Source of the DNA: CABMKH01 sp040797625
Lineage (GTDB): Bacteria > Bacillota > Clostridia > Tissierellales > Tissierellaceae
Reading direction: 5' to 3'
DNA: 19,374 nt
NCBI GenBank assembly: GCA_052067355.1
Contig: JBQHQH010000037.1
Location: forward strand, 1 to 19,374
Each line of letters opens with the position of its first letter. The first letter of the stretch is position 1. The translations under genes and the position numbers were made by a program. This document shows, piece after piece, positions 1-8,081 of this stretch. The notes under the pieces are model-generated. The model saw only the letters and a program-made list of their open reading frames with translations, was not told the DNA's origin and made no database searches.

Positions 1-82
<82 letters not shown>

Positions 83-199
83 AAGTTTGATTTAACTAGC
101 TCTTTATCTTTTAAAAATTGATTGTGTGTTTCTAATTCAAAGTATCTCACACTATTTAATTATCTAAGTTCTGTGTCCCTCACTTGAGGCGACTTTATC

Positions 200-228
200 A
201 GTATAGCAAATCTGTTTCTCTTTGTCAA
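200..228 (-). promoter_or_regulatory. rRNA promoter, gene-proximal
   Basis: On the minus strand TTGACA (223-228) is followed by a 17-base spacer and TATACT (200-205). Transcription should start near 193, giving a leader of about 110 bases before the mature 16S end. A short inverted repeat (CCTCA/TGAGG, 178-189) lies just inside the leader. Confidence 0.85.
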
Positions 229-300
229 CTACTTTTTTCTAATTTTTGTAAATTTCTTTTACATCAATTTACATTTGGAAAATTCCGCCAACACTTTATT

Positions 301-329
301 ACTATACATGGATTTTTTGATTTTGTCAA
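301..329 (-). promoter_or_regulatory. rRNA promoter, middle
   Basis: On the minus strand TTGACA (324-329) is followed by a 17-base spacer and TATAGT (301-306). It is the second of three tandem promoters, about 100 bp upstream of the proximal one. The -35 box is perfect and the -10 box differs from consensus at one base. Confidence 0.85.
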
Positions 330-396
330 TAACATTTTTGAAATATTTTTCACTCTTTTGTTATCTACATCCTAGTGTTCCCCACTCGGCTTATAT

Positions 397-425
397 ATAT
401 TAGCATTTTATTTTCTAAGAGTCAA
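397..425 (-). promoter_or_regulatory. rRNA promoter, distal
   Basis: On the minus strand TTGACT (420-425) is followed by a 17-base spacer and TAATAT (397-402). Its -35 box begins only about 30 bases beyond the stop codon of the response-regulator gene. It is weaker than the other two, with mismatches in both boxes. Confidence 0.7.
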
Positions 426-454
426 TACCTTTTTTAAAATTTTATTTAACATAC

Positions 455-1108
455 TTATGTCCCTACTATTCCATGGGTATATGCAAAGATAACTCCTTGC
501 ACTCTATCCTCCACCTCTATCTTCTTATAGATACTTGTAATATGATTTTTCACCGTCTTTTCACTTATAAATAATTGCTTTCCTATCTCTTTATTACTAT
601 ATCCATTTGCCATTAAGTATAAGATCTCATATTCTCTTTTAGATAGGAGATCTATCTTATATATTCCCTGACTAATTTCATCTTCCATATCTACAGTTTG
701 CTTCAAAATCTTCACCAATGATGGCTGCAAATAGTTCCCACCTTCATTTACATTTCTAATAGCCTTAATCAAGTCAACTCCACTACAATCTTTAGTTAGA
801 TATCCATTGGCCCCTATTTTTATTGCATCTATTATATAATTCTTGCTTGAATAGGAAGACAAGATAATGACCTTGCTCTTAATACCTAAGTCCTTAATCT
901 TTCTTAAAACTTGTAGTCCATCCATCTTTGGCATTACAATATCTAATAAGATTATATCTGGTTTATAAAGTGCACTAGTATCTATAGCATCAACTCCATT
1001 ACTAGCCTCTGCTATTACTTTTATGTCTTTAGAGTTTCTCACTATTTCCTTAATTCCTTCTCTAAATAATGTATGGTCATCTGCGATCATTATATTTATT
1101 ATGCCCAT
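455..1108 (-). CDS. NarL/LuxR-type response regulator (orphan)
   Basis: This is a 217-residue two-component response regulator that should bind DNA when phosphorylated. The receiver domain (about 4-120) has the acidic pair D10-D11, phosphoacceptor D56 in DIILLDIVMP, S84/S85 and conserved K106. A GerE/LuxR-type helix-turn-helix follows (about 154-211), with LSKREYEIL and NKEIGKQLFISEKTVKNHI. Length is normal for the NarL family. No histidine kinase is encoded beside it, so its partner is elsewhere or it is an orphan. Its ATG lies three bases past the stop of the upstream transporter gene, and its GAGGAG ribosome site (about 1122-1127) lies inside that gene, 13 bases from the start, suggesting translational coupling. 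No terminator is visible before the rRNA promoters downstream. The target genes cannot be told from sequence. Confidence 0.93.
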   Translation of the reverse strand: MGIINIMIADDHTLFREGIKEIVRNSKDIKVIAEASNGVDAIDTSALYKPDIILLDIVMPKMDGLQVLRKIKDLGIKSKVIILSSYSSKNYIIDAIKIGANGYLTKDCSGVDLIKAIRNVNEGGNYLQPSLVKILKQTVDMEDEISQGIYKIDLLSKREYEILYLMANGYSNKEIGKQLFISEKTVKNHITSIYKKIEVEDRVQGVIFAYTHGIVGT

Positions 1109-1111
1109 CTT

Positions 1112-2233
1112 CTAACATACACTCCTCAAATAATAAGAGAGTCGTCTGTCTAATTGTTCCCCTAAATCCAAATCCATCTTCTTTATTTGTACTACATATT
1201 CTTTAGGGTCTACAATATCATCAAATGTTCTTCCAAATAAAATAAACTCTAATGATTTCTTAATCTTATTGACTATAAAGTCTTCATCATACTTCCATCC
1301 ATACTTTTCATAATCTGCTATTACCAAGGCTAGAGACTCAACAACTGAATTTCTATCATAATCTTTTTGCAAGAATCTATCCATCTTCATTGTAAAATCA
1401 TCATAATAATTTTCTTTATCTCTTGCCTCTTTCAATATAAATCTGATATATCCAATTAAACAATCCTGTCCTGAACATTTTCCACATCTATCTTCTCCTA
1501 AACAGATACTATCTAAAGAATCTTTCAAAACTTCAGTCTGTTTATATAGACGTGAAGCTGCTATCTTTAATTGAGATAAAGTCTTGGTCCTCATTAATCT
1601 TCTTATTAATACAATCTCAATGGAAGAAACAACAAGTATAAAGACAGTTATATTCAATGGACTTAAATACTTACTTGGCAAGACAGAGATTAACTTAAGA
1701 ACACCAAATAATAAAAATACCAAGGATGAAATTATTTTAATAGATACTTCAGGTATTTTATCTCCTACCTTACTTCCCACAAATATACCTAGACTGCTAG
1801 TTGCTATCATCCCCAAGGTAGTTCCTCCTAAAATAAAAAGAGGGTGGTTTCCCTCTGTAGATAAAGTCATAGCTGTCAACTGAGTTTTATCTCCCAATTC
1901 GCCTATAAAAAACGCCAATGCTACTGTCATAACTGGGCTTAATTTTTTACCCTCTTCTAAAGTATCCATATCTTCATCTTTTAGAGCCATAATTCCAAAT
2001 ATGGTGAACATAAATCCTGCTACTATTTGAATTAAATTCATAGGCACTATGGTAGATAAATACCTTCCTAAAATAATAGCTATTCCATGATTTAACATTA
2101 CTCCTAATGCTACCCCCAATATAACTTCTCTAATCGTATACTGTGTAGCAAAAGTCATAGCTATTATCTGAGTCTTATCTCCCATCTCTGCTGCAAAGAT
2201 TAAAGCAAATGCCCTTATAAACTCTCTTATCAT
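1112..2233 (-). CDS. TMEM165/GDT1 (UPF0016) family cation transporter with C-terminal extension
   Basis: A membrane protein of 373 residues. Two E-x-G-D-K-T motifs, EMGDKTQ (about 16-22) and ELGDKTQ (112-118), each sit in a hydrophobic repeat, the signature of the GDT1/TMEM165 family (Mn2+/Ca2+ export in exchange for protons). About six membrane segments fill residues 1-210. Family members are usually about 190-230 residues. Here some 150 soluble residues follow, starting with a cysteine cluster C244-x5-C250-x2-C253-x4-C258, then a charged, mostly helical tail. The extension is unrecognised and could bind metal or an Fe-S cluster (inference). An AAGGAG site lies 14 bases before the ATG. The gene is followed after three bases by the response-regulator gene. 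No Mn-sensing yybP-ykoY-like leader is seen in the 64 bases upstream. Confidence 0.88.
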   Translation of the reverse strand: MIREFIRAFALIFAAEMGDKTQIIAMTFATQYTIREVILGVALGVMLNHGIAIILGRYLSTIVPMNLIQIVAGFMFTIFGIMALKDEDMDTLEEGKKLSPVMTVALAFFIGELGDKTQLTAMTLSTEGNHPLFILGGTTLGMIATSSLGIFVGSKVGDKIPEVSIKIISSLVFLLFGVLKLISVLPSKYLSPLNITVFILVVSSIEIVLIRRLMRTKTLSQLKIAASRLYKQTEVLKDSLDSICLGEDRCGKCSGQDCLIGYIRFILKEARDKENYYDDFTMKMDRFLQKDYDRNSVVESLALVIADYEKYGWKYDEDFIVNKIKKSLEFILFGRTFDDIVDPKEYVVQIKKMDLDLGEQLDRRLSYYLRSVC

Positions 2234-2297
2234 CAGTATCCTATATTCTCCTTAATTAAGTATTAAGAACTATAATAAAATTATAATTCTACATTTA

Positions 2298-3305
2298 CTA
2301 AATTTTTCTACAGCTTTCTCTCTTTATCAATCTCATAGGCAATATTATCTTATCCTCATCCATTGGCTCTCCTATTAGAGTTTTAAGTATCTTCCTAACA
2401 GAAACAGCCCCTAAATCATAATATGGCTCTTTAATAGTTGTCAGTGTAGGTCTGTAGATAGAAGCTACATTGATATCTCCATATCCTGCTACAGATATAT
2501 CTTCTGGAACCTTGATATTATTATCATAAAAATAGTTCATTAACCCTATAGCCAGTTCATCTTGACAACAGAAAACCGCAGTTATATCATTTTCTTTAAT
2601 GACCTTTTTTATTTCAGTTCCTGCATTATATCCAGCATAGATCTCATGACTGTCTATATGAAATATCACAGGTTTTTTACCTATCTTTTCCATAGCTTCA
2701 TTATATGCATCAATTTTACATCTTTCAATAGTTATGTCTATATCATCTCTTTGGGTCACATACATAATATTTTTATGACCTAAATCCATTAGATAATCCA
2801 TCATCATTGCAGAGGCTTCCCTATTGTTTAAAGAAACTGTAGGCAACTCTGGTACATTATAGTATCTATTTAGATATATAAATTCTACCTTAGTGTCCTT
2901 TATATAATCCAGTAGTTTCTCATTCATAATCTCTGACACCAATATAATTCCCTCTGCCTGCTTAGTTCTCAAAAGTTGAAGGAATTTCATCTCTGTATCT
3001 GCACTTCCATAGCTACTACTCAATACTATATCGTAGTTATACATCCTTCCTATCTCTTCTATTCCTCTCACTATCTGTGCTACATAGTGATTACCAATAT
3101 CATCTACTATTACCCCTATGAGATTAGATTTTTTAGTAACTAAACTTCTAGCTACTTCATTTGGCTCATATTCTAATTCTTTAATGGCATGTAAAACTTT
3201 TCTTCTAGCCTCTGGACTTACAGGTTTAGAATCATTAATTACTCTAGACACTGTAGATATTGATACTCCAGCTAATTTGGCCACATCTTTGATTGTAACT
3301 GCCAT
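2298..3305 (-). CDS. LacI/GalR-family transcriptional repressor
   Basis: A 335-residue repressor of the LacI/GalR family. The N-terminal helix-turn-helix and hinge are clear (residues 3-60: TIKDVAKLAGVSISTVSRVI, then EARRKVLHAIKELEYEPNEVARSL). A periplasmic-binding-protein-like sensor domain follows (about 62-330), with IGVIVDDIGNHYVAQIVRGI and the C-terminal GYGDINVASIYRPTLTTI block. It resembles CcpA-type members in layout, but nothing identifies it as CcpA. No sugar operon lies beside it, so ligand and targets are unknown. The start is firm: AAGGAAGGTGAT lies just upstream of the ATG. I found no convincing operator palindrome in the 93 bases upstream. Confidence 0.92.
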   Translation of the reverse strand: MAVTIKDVAKLAGVSISTVSRVINDSKPVSPEARRKVLHAIKELEYEPNEVARSLVTKKSNLIGVIVDDIGNHYVAQIVRGIEEIGRMYNYDIVLSSSYGSADTEMKFLQLLRTKQAEGIILVSEIMNEKLLDYIKDTKVEFIYLNRYYNVPELPTVSLNNREASAMMMDYLMDLGHKNIMYVTQRDDIDITIERCKIDAYNEAMEKIGKKPVIFHIDSHEIYAGYNAGTEIKKVIKENDITAVFCCQDELAIGLMNYFYDNNIKVPEDISVAGYGDINVASIYRPTLTTIKEPYYDLGAVSVRKILKTLIGEPMDEDKIILPMRLIKRESCRKI

Positions 3306-3398
3306 AAAATCACCTTCCTTAATCCATATTTAATTTAAGATTTTTTAACAAGAATCTATACACTAATCCTCAACACATATCTTCAATAATTAGTTATA

Positions 3399-5351
3399 TC
3401 AATAGTCAACAAAACTATCACCCATATCACAAGTCCATGTAACTATATGATTTTTTCCTAATACTTCTTTTGCATAATATAATGCCATATCTGCCTTTCC
3501 AATGAGTTCATTCTTAGTTCTTCCATGATAGGGATAATGAGATAGTCCTCCACTTACTGTAATTCTTTTATTGATTCCTGCTATCTCTAAACCTTCTATC
3601 CTCTTTCTAAGATTCTCTCCTACCATTATAGCATCATCCATCTCCACATTAAAGAGTATCAATATAAATTCTTCCCCTCCATATCTACCTACTAAATCTG
3701 TCGCCCTTACACTATCCTTTATAACTTTTCCTACCTCCATCAATACTCTATCTCCTTTAAGATGGCCATAGTTGTCGTTTATATCTTTGAAATTGTCTAC
3801 ATCTAACATCAATAGACTAAATCGTCCACCCTCTTTATTACATCTATCTATTGATAGATCTAATTGAATATCAAAATATTTTCTAGTTAAAGTTCCTGTA
3901 AGTTTATCCATGGTAGATATGATCTTTAATAGATGGTTTTCTATATTTAAGTATATCATATTACACAAGGTCTTCAATAAAACTAGACTTTCATAATTGA
4001 AATTATTAAAATAACTCTTACTTTCTAAATATATATAACATTTATCTCTATTTTCTGATATATCCTTCCCACATTTATCTATACTTGGTCTATTGTGCTC
4101 ACCTATTATAGAAACACATATAATAGCTGATGAGCCATCTGGCAAAAATTTTTCATATCTATCATCACATATATCTTCAATTTCCAGATTGAACAATATT
4201 CCCATTTCACTCTTAGAAGCTTGGCACAATAATTCCCTATTAGGTAAAAAGTCGTCATCCTCTGATAGAGTAGATATTATCTTATAATCACCACTATCTT
4301 CGTCTAATAATAAAATATATCCTCTATCTGCTAATGTTCTATTTTGTATATATGACAATATTAGATCTAAATTCTGTTGATAATCTTGTCCTAGATTGCA
4401 CAATAGCTCTTCTAAAGTTTTAATGCTTTTTTTTATAGAATGTAATCTCCTTATGCTATTTTCCCTATCACTTAATATATTGCCCTTTGCATTTAATAGT
4501 TCTATCTTATCCTTTAATGAAAATAACTCTTTTGGACTTTCTGATATTAAATCATATTTATAATCCAACTCAAATCTCTCTATTATATTGTCCATATGTT
4601 GTCTTAAATATATGTTTCTATTTTCAAACTTTTTTTGAGTTAAGTTATAGATTATATCTTTCCAAAACTCCTTTTCATCTTCTTTTAAATTGGAATGATA
4701 TTTAGAATCAATAACTATACAATTTCGAGTGCAAAAATCACTACATAGTAGATATCTAATGACCATTCCCAATGAATAATAATCTGCTTTTTTATTTGTA
4801 TTTTCTCTATCTTCTATTACTTCAGGTGCAACAAATTTATCAGTAAAGCTATTGTAATTAAAATTAATAACATTACTCATTATAGTTCCCAAATCCATCA
4901 ACTTTATATCCTTATTATTTAATATAAATATATTATCTGGGCTTAAATATCTATATGTAACCCCCTTAAAATGAAGATAACTGATTACATCCATTAAATC
5001 TAATATTATTTTCATTTTATCTTTAAATTTCAGTCTTGTATTAGCCATACTTAGAAAAGGAGCATCTATATATTCATTTACTGTATAATATAGAGGTATA
5101 TCATTTTTCTTGAAATTTACAGTTTCTATCATTTGGAAAGACTCAGAGGAAACTAAATTCTTATGCCTAATCTTACTTATATTTGAATACTCCATAATAA
5201 AATAATCTACGACCCTTTGATCTTCCTCTGTATATAATGTTAAATATTTCATAGATTTATTGTCTAGCAGGTCTAATGCGATATATGCTTCATGGGATTG
5301 AGTTCCCTCTACACTTTCTTGGATCCTAAATCGATTGTCTATAAATTTCAT
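3399..5351 (-). CDS. Pseudokinase-GAF-GGDEF diguanylate cyclase
   Basis: A 650-residue soluble multidomain protein. Residues about 8-260 form a Ser/Thr protein-kinase-like fold: the catalytic loop reads YRYLSPDN (133-140) where HRDLKPEN is expected, so the catalytic Asp is Tyr135; DLG (153-155) replaces DFG, APE is kept (175-177), and the beta3 lysine is not apparent. This predicts a pseudokinase. Residues about 320-475 look like a GAF sensor domain. Residues about 480-640 are a complete GGDEF domain with active-site GGEEF (558-562) and an RxxD inhibitory site (R549-D552) five residues before it, so it should make c-di-GMP and be product-inhibited. There are no membrane segments. AAAAGGGG lies 8 bases before the ATG. 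A 313-base gap precedes it and a LacI gene follows, with no partner gene adjacent. Confidence 0.9.
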   Translation of the reverse strand: MKFIDNRFRIQESVEGTQSHEAYIALDLLDNKSMKYLTLYTEEDQRVVDYFIMEYSNISKIRHKNLVSSESFQMIETVNFKKNDIPLYYTVNEYIDAPFLSMANTRLKFKDKMKIILDLMDVISYLHFKGVTYRYLSPDNIFILNNKDIKLMDLGTIMSNVINFNYNSFTDKFVAPEVIEDRENTNKKADYYSLGMVIRYLLCSDFCTRNCIVIDSKYHSNLKEDEKEFWKDIIYNLTQKKFENRNIYLRQHMDNIIERFELDYKYDLISESPKELFSLKDKIELLNAKGNILSDRENSIRRLHSIKKSIKTLEELLCNLGQDYQQNLDLILSYIQNRTLADRGYILLLDEDSGDYKIISTLSEDDDFLPNRELLCQASKSEMGILFNLEIEDICDDRYEKFLPDGSSAIICVSIIGEHNRPSIDKCGKDISENRDKCYIYLESKSYFNNFNYESLVLLKTLCNMIYLNIENHLLKIISTMDKLTGTLTRKYFDIQLDLSIDRCNKEGGRFSLLMLDVDNFKDINDNYGHLKGDRVLMEVGKVIKDSVRATDLVGRYGGEEFILILFNVEMDDAIMVGENLRKRIEGLEIAGINKRITVSGGLSHYPYHGRTKNELIGKADMALYYAKEVLGKNHIVTWTCDMGDSFVDY

Positions 5352-5664
5352 AATGATTACCCCTTTTAGCGTCTCAAACTACCAATATTAACTTTTTATA
5401 CTCTCATAAAGTTCTTGTAACTCCTTTTTAATATTTAAGAATTAAAATATCTAAGTCAATCTGTCTTCAAATTTTCATTTCTATTTCTTAAAACCTTTTC
5501 CAATATATGCCAATTACTTTACCCATCTCATTTTTCCCATAGCTTATTCACCTGTCTATTAAATTTATTATTTTACTATAAAATAAAGACAGTTTTCCTA
5601 TCTAATTATCATATCGTCATGTTTTCATAGTGAATTAACGCCTATACTACAGTAAATCAAAGAA
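5352..5664. other. Intergenic region, no gene seen
   Basis: This 313-base AT-rich gap separates the diguanylate cyclase start from the lipid-kinase stop, both on the minus strand. It should hold the cyclase promoter, but no -35/-10 pair stands out; a TATAAA lies near 5400 on the minus strand without a good -35. An inverted pair of 6-base arms (CTGTCT near 5552, AGACAG near 5590) is too far apart to weigh. No c-di-GMP riboswitch-like element is visible. Confidence 0.5.
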
Positions 5665-6549
5665 TTATATAAGTAACTTCATTCCTTTAGGCACAACTTG
5701 AAAATTTGCGGGCAGTTTTCCTCCATATTCTCCATCTATATCTATTGGCACATTTCTATTTGTACTAATCGTAATATCTCTAGTTTTAAAATACACTACA
5801 TTTGGATGGTTGATATGTTCTCCAGTCAGTACATTAAAAAATATATTGGCAAGTTCAGCTACATCTGATTCCTTTATTATCAGAACATCTAGAAGTCCAT
5901 CTAATACATCTGCATCTGGTGCCAATTTTTTAAATCCACCAATAGATGAACTATTGGAAATTAAAAATAAAAGTATCTCATCTTGACTTGTATACTCTTC
6001 ACTTTCAAAGCTAATATTAATAGGGTCTAGTCCTTGAATCACTAACTCTTTTACCCCTTCAAAATAATATGCCAATCTACCTAAAATAGCCTTTGCCTCT
6101 GGTTGCACTTGATATCCTACAGTTGTCAAAAGACCTCCTGCAGCTACATTTACAAAATAATTATCTCCTATCTTGCCTAAATCTATATCTATAACATGTT
6201 CCCTTTTTATCATGTTATAGAAGTCACTTATCCTAGTTGGTATATTCATATAGTTGGCAAAATCATTTACAGTTCCTGATGATAATATGGCAACAGGAAC
6301 CTTATTCTTGCTTTGAGCTATACCTTTAGCCACTTCATTTACAGTACCATCTCCGCCACTTACTACTATGATATCCCAATCTTCTTCACATGTTTTCATA
6401 GTCTCAATCATTGCATCATCTTTTTTTTCTGTAAAGTACTTACCTAGTATATATCCATCATCTAAAAGCAGTTTACATAGATAATCAATTCTACTTTCTA
6501 CAGTTTGTCTACCAGAAGATGGATTAATGACCATTTTTACTTTCTTCAT
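5665..6549 (-). CDS. YegS/BmrU-type lipid (diacylglycerol) kinase
   Basis: A 294-residue member of the DAGK_cat family, which uses ATP to phosphorylate diacylglycerol or related lipids at the cytoplasmic membrane. The nucleotide site VSGGDGTVNEVAKG lies at about 63-76, followed by SSGTVNDFANYM (90-101), the second conserved block. The C-terminal half has the usual beta-rich pattern (IGGFKKLAPDADVLDGLLDV). The frame stays open five codons upstream to an earlier ATG at 6564, but AAAGGTGAT sits directly before the ATG at 6549, so 6549 is the true start. Length fits the family. A promoter is visible at 6600-6627, and a terminator from the previous unit lies just beyond it, so this is probably a single-gene transcript. 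The exact lipid substrate cannot be read from sequence. Confidence 0.9.
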   Translation of the reverse strand: MKKVKMVINPSSGRQTVESRIDYLCKLLLDDGYILGKYFTEKKDDAMIETMKTCEEDWDIIVVSGGDGTVNEVAKGIAQSKNKVPVAILSSGTVNDFANYMNIPTRISDFYNMIKREHVIDIDLGKIGDNYFVNVAAGGLLTTVGYQVQPEAKAILGRLAYYFEGVKELVIQGLDPINISFESEEYTSQDEILLFLISNSSSIGGFKKLAPDADVLDGLLDVLIIKESDVAELANIFFNVLTGEHINHPNVVYFKTRDITISTNRNVPIDIDGEYGGKLPANFQVVPKGMKLLI

Positions 6550-6599
6550 AATATCACCTTTCATCAGATAATGGAAAAATCTATATTTATTCTACATAT

Positions 6600-6627
6600 A
6601 GTATACCAATATTTTAACCTTAATCAA
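6600..6627 (-). promoter_or_regulatory. Promoter of the lipid-kinase gene
   Basis: On the minus strand TTGATT (6622-6627), a 16-base spacer, then TATACT (6600-6605). It lies between the terminator of the YtxH/DUF948 unit and the lipid-kinase start, about 50 bases from the start codon. Confidence 0.65.
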
Positions 6628-6641
6628 TATAAATTTAACGA

Positions 6642-6670
6642 TAAAAAGAACCCTGTACATTTAGGGTTCT
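6642..6670 (-). terminator. Rho-independent terminator of the YtxH/DUF948 unit
   Basis: On the minus strand an 8-bp stem, AGAACCCT/AGGGTTCT, with an 8-base loop is followed by TTTTTAT. The first arm overlaps the stop codon of the DUF948-like gene. Confidence 0.85.
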
Positions 6671-7142
6671 ATCTCTTATATAAAGCTTTTTTTATTGTTT
6701 CTATTAACTCTTTTATCAATTCAATATAGTCCATAACACCCTTGGCATTACATTGAAAACTATAGGCAGTATCTACAATACTACTCGTTACATCATCAAC
6801 GGCTTTACCTACTTTATTTGTTGTGCCATCAATAGATTCTGTAATATTAGATACATTCTTAGATACGGAATTTACATTATTTAGTAATTCGGTTAATTCA
6901 GGTCTCACATCAGTGAGAACTGAATTGGTTTCCTTAGTTATCTCTTTAATATTATAGCTTATGTCAGGTAGTTGTTTTATTGTAGTATCTATTTCCTTGA
7001 AATTAACTTCTACCATATCCTTAGCTTGACCAAGTATTTTATTGATTTTACTAAGTACTAAGATTAAGTATGTTCCAACACCTATTCCCAATAAAAACAA
7101 TATTAATTTAAATAGATCTTGAACGGTCAAGTTTGCATTCAT
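6669..7142 (-). CDS. DUF948-like (YtxG-type) membrane-anchored coiled-coil protein
   Basis: A small protein of 157 residues with one N-terminal membrane segment (about 10-30, LFKLILFLLGIGVGTYLILV). A long polar, Ser/Thr/Asn-rich helical stretch follows (35-130), with a heptad-like pattern around ELTELLNNVNSVSKNVSNITESI. This layout matches DUF948 proteins such as B. subtilis YtxG, general-stress or envelope proteins of unclear role. It follows the YtxH-like gene after 28 bases, the same pairing seen in ytxG/ytxH loci. AAGGGGGT lies 6 bases before the ATG. A strong terminator overlaps the stop codon. The family call rests on architecture and neighbourhood, not on a diagnostic motif. Confidence 0.7.
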   Translation of the reverse strand: MNANLTVQDLFKLILFLLGIGVGTYLILVLSKINKILGQAKDMVEVNFKEIDTTIKQLPDISYNIKEITKETNSVLTDVRPELTELLNNVNSVSKNVSNITESIDGTTNKVGKAVDDVTSSIVDTAYSFQCNAKGVMDYIELIKELIETIKKALYKR

Positions 7143-7170
7143 AGGTTTACCCCCTTATTAAAGCAAGTCA

Positions 7171-7581
7171 TTATTTAATATCTTCCTTTATTTCTTCGGC
7201 AGTTTCTCCTATTATTTCACCTATCGCTGCTATACCTTCTCCTAAATCTTCATCTACTTCTTCTTTTTTCTGCTTCATATCATCTAGATTTTCTTTTATG
7301 TCCCCTAGGTTCTTCTTGATATCTGTTGCAACTTTGTCCTTCCATTCCTTAGTTGCCTCTACTTTATCATTAACAGTTATTTTAATATTTTCAGCAACTT
7401 CCTTAGACTTATTAGCAATATCTTCTCTAGTTTCCTCTCCGGATTTTGGTGCCAATAGGACTCCTGCTACCGTTCCAATCGCTGTACCTATTACAGTTCC
7501 AGTTGCTATGTTCTTAGCTGTTTCCATCTTCTTTTCTCTTTCAATTCTCTTTCTTCTCTCTTCAAGCATTTTACCTATCAT
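7171..7581 (-). CDS. YtxH-domain protein
   Basis: A 136-residue protein with a basic N-terminus (EERRKRIEREKK), a small Gly/Ala/Thr-rich hydrophobic segment (about 25-44) and the YtxH signature GVLLAPKSGEETREDI (about 40-55). A charged, mostly helical tail follows (DKVEATKEWKDKVATDIKKN and onward), ending in acidic repeats. YtxH proteins are small membrane-associated proteins of unknown biochemical role; in Bacillus they belong to general stress regulons. It is the first gene of a two-gene unit with the DUF948-like gene. AAGGGG lies 8 bases before the ATG. No clear promoter box was found in the AT-rich region upstream. Confidence 0.85.
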   Translation of the reverse strand: MIGKMLEERRKRIEREKKMETAKNIATGTVIGTAIGTVAGVLLAPKSGEETREDIANKSKEVAENIKITVNDKVEATKEWKDKVATDIKKNLGDIKENLDDMKQKKEEVDEDLGEGIAAIGEIIGETAEEIKEDIK

Positions 7582-8081
7582 CTAAATCGCCCCTTTGACT
7601 ATTTTATATTTAATTCTTTTGAATTCATACCCTAAACAATATTAGGACAATCAATTTGTTTTATTTTATATATTAAAAACCTTATATATAGCTATATATA
7701 GTATAATTCCAAAATCAGATATTTTTATTCACAGATTGTTTAAAAATCAATTTTAGATTATATTAAAGTTATAGATATTATCTATATATTTAATAAAACA
7801 TATAAAATTATAGTTTCTCTAACAGTTTATTTCAATCAAAATCCTAAGTTTATAAGTCTACTATTCTCTCCTAAAAGAACTATGCAGATGCAATCACATA
7901 ACGTATAAATTTTAAACATCCTATTATATTATATCATTAAGGTATATAAAAAATATATCTTATATTATCTCATAGTCTTTAAAATTGTCTATTTAATTCA
8001 TAATAATATATAATAACCATTTACATAAATAGATATATAGTATAAAATGATTAAAAACGATTAATGAGGTGTTATGTATAA
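7582..8081. other. Divergent intergenic region, very AT-rich
   Basis: These 500 bases separate the minus-strand YtxH gene from the plus-strand PHP gene and must hold both promoters. An 18-bp perfect palindrome, TATATATAGCTATATATA, lies at 7683-7700. The 13-mer ATATATAGTATAA occurs twice in direct orientation (around 7694 and 8033). A weak plus-strand promoter candidate, TTTACA (8020-8025) and TATAAA (8041-8046) with a 15-base spacer, precedes the PHP gene. No coding potential is seen. Confidence 0.5.

Noticed and set aside
184..375. 63-residue plus-strand open frame in the rRNA promoter region
   Set aside because: It overlaps two clear minus-strand rRNA promoters and has no ribosome binding site.
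2234..2297. Manganese (yybP-ykoY) riboswitch before the GDT1-type transporter
   Set aside because: The gap is only 64 bases and lacks the motif.
5352..5664. c-di-GMP riboswitch before the diguanylate cyclase
   Set aside because: No GEMM-type conserved sequence or paired helices could be found on the minus strand.
7620..7640. SigB-like -10 (GGGTAT) upstream of the YtxH gene
   Set aside because: No GTTT-type -35 box at the right distance.
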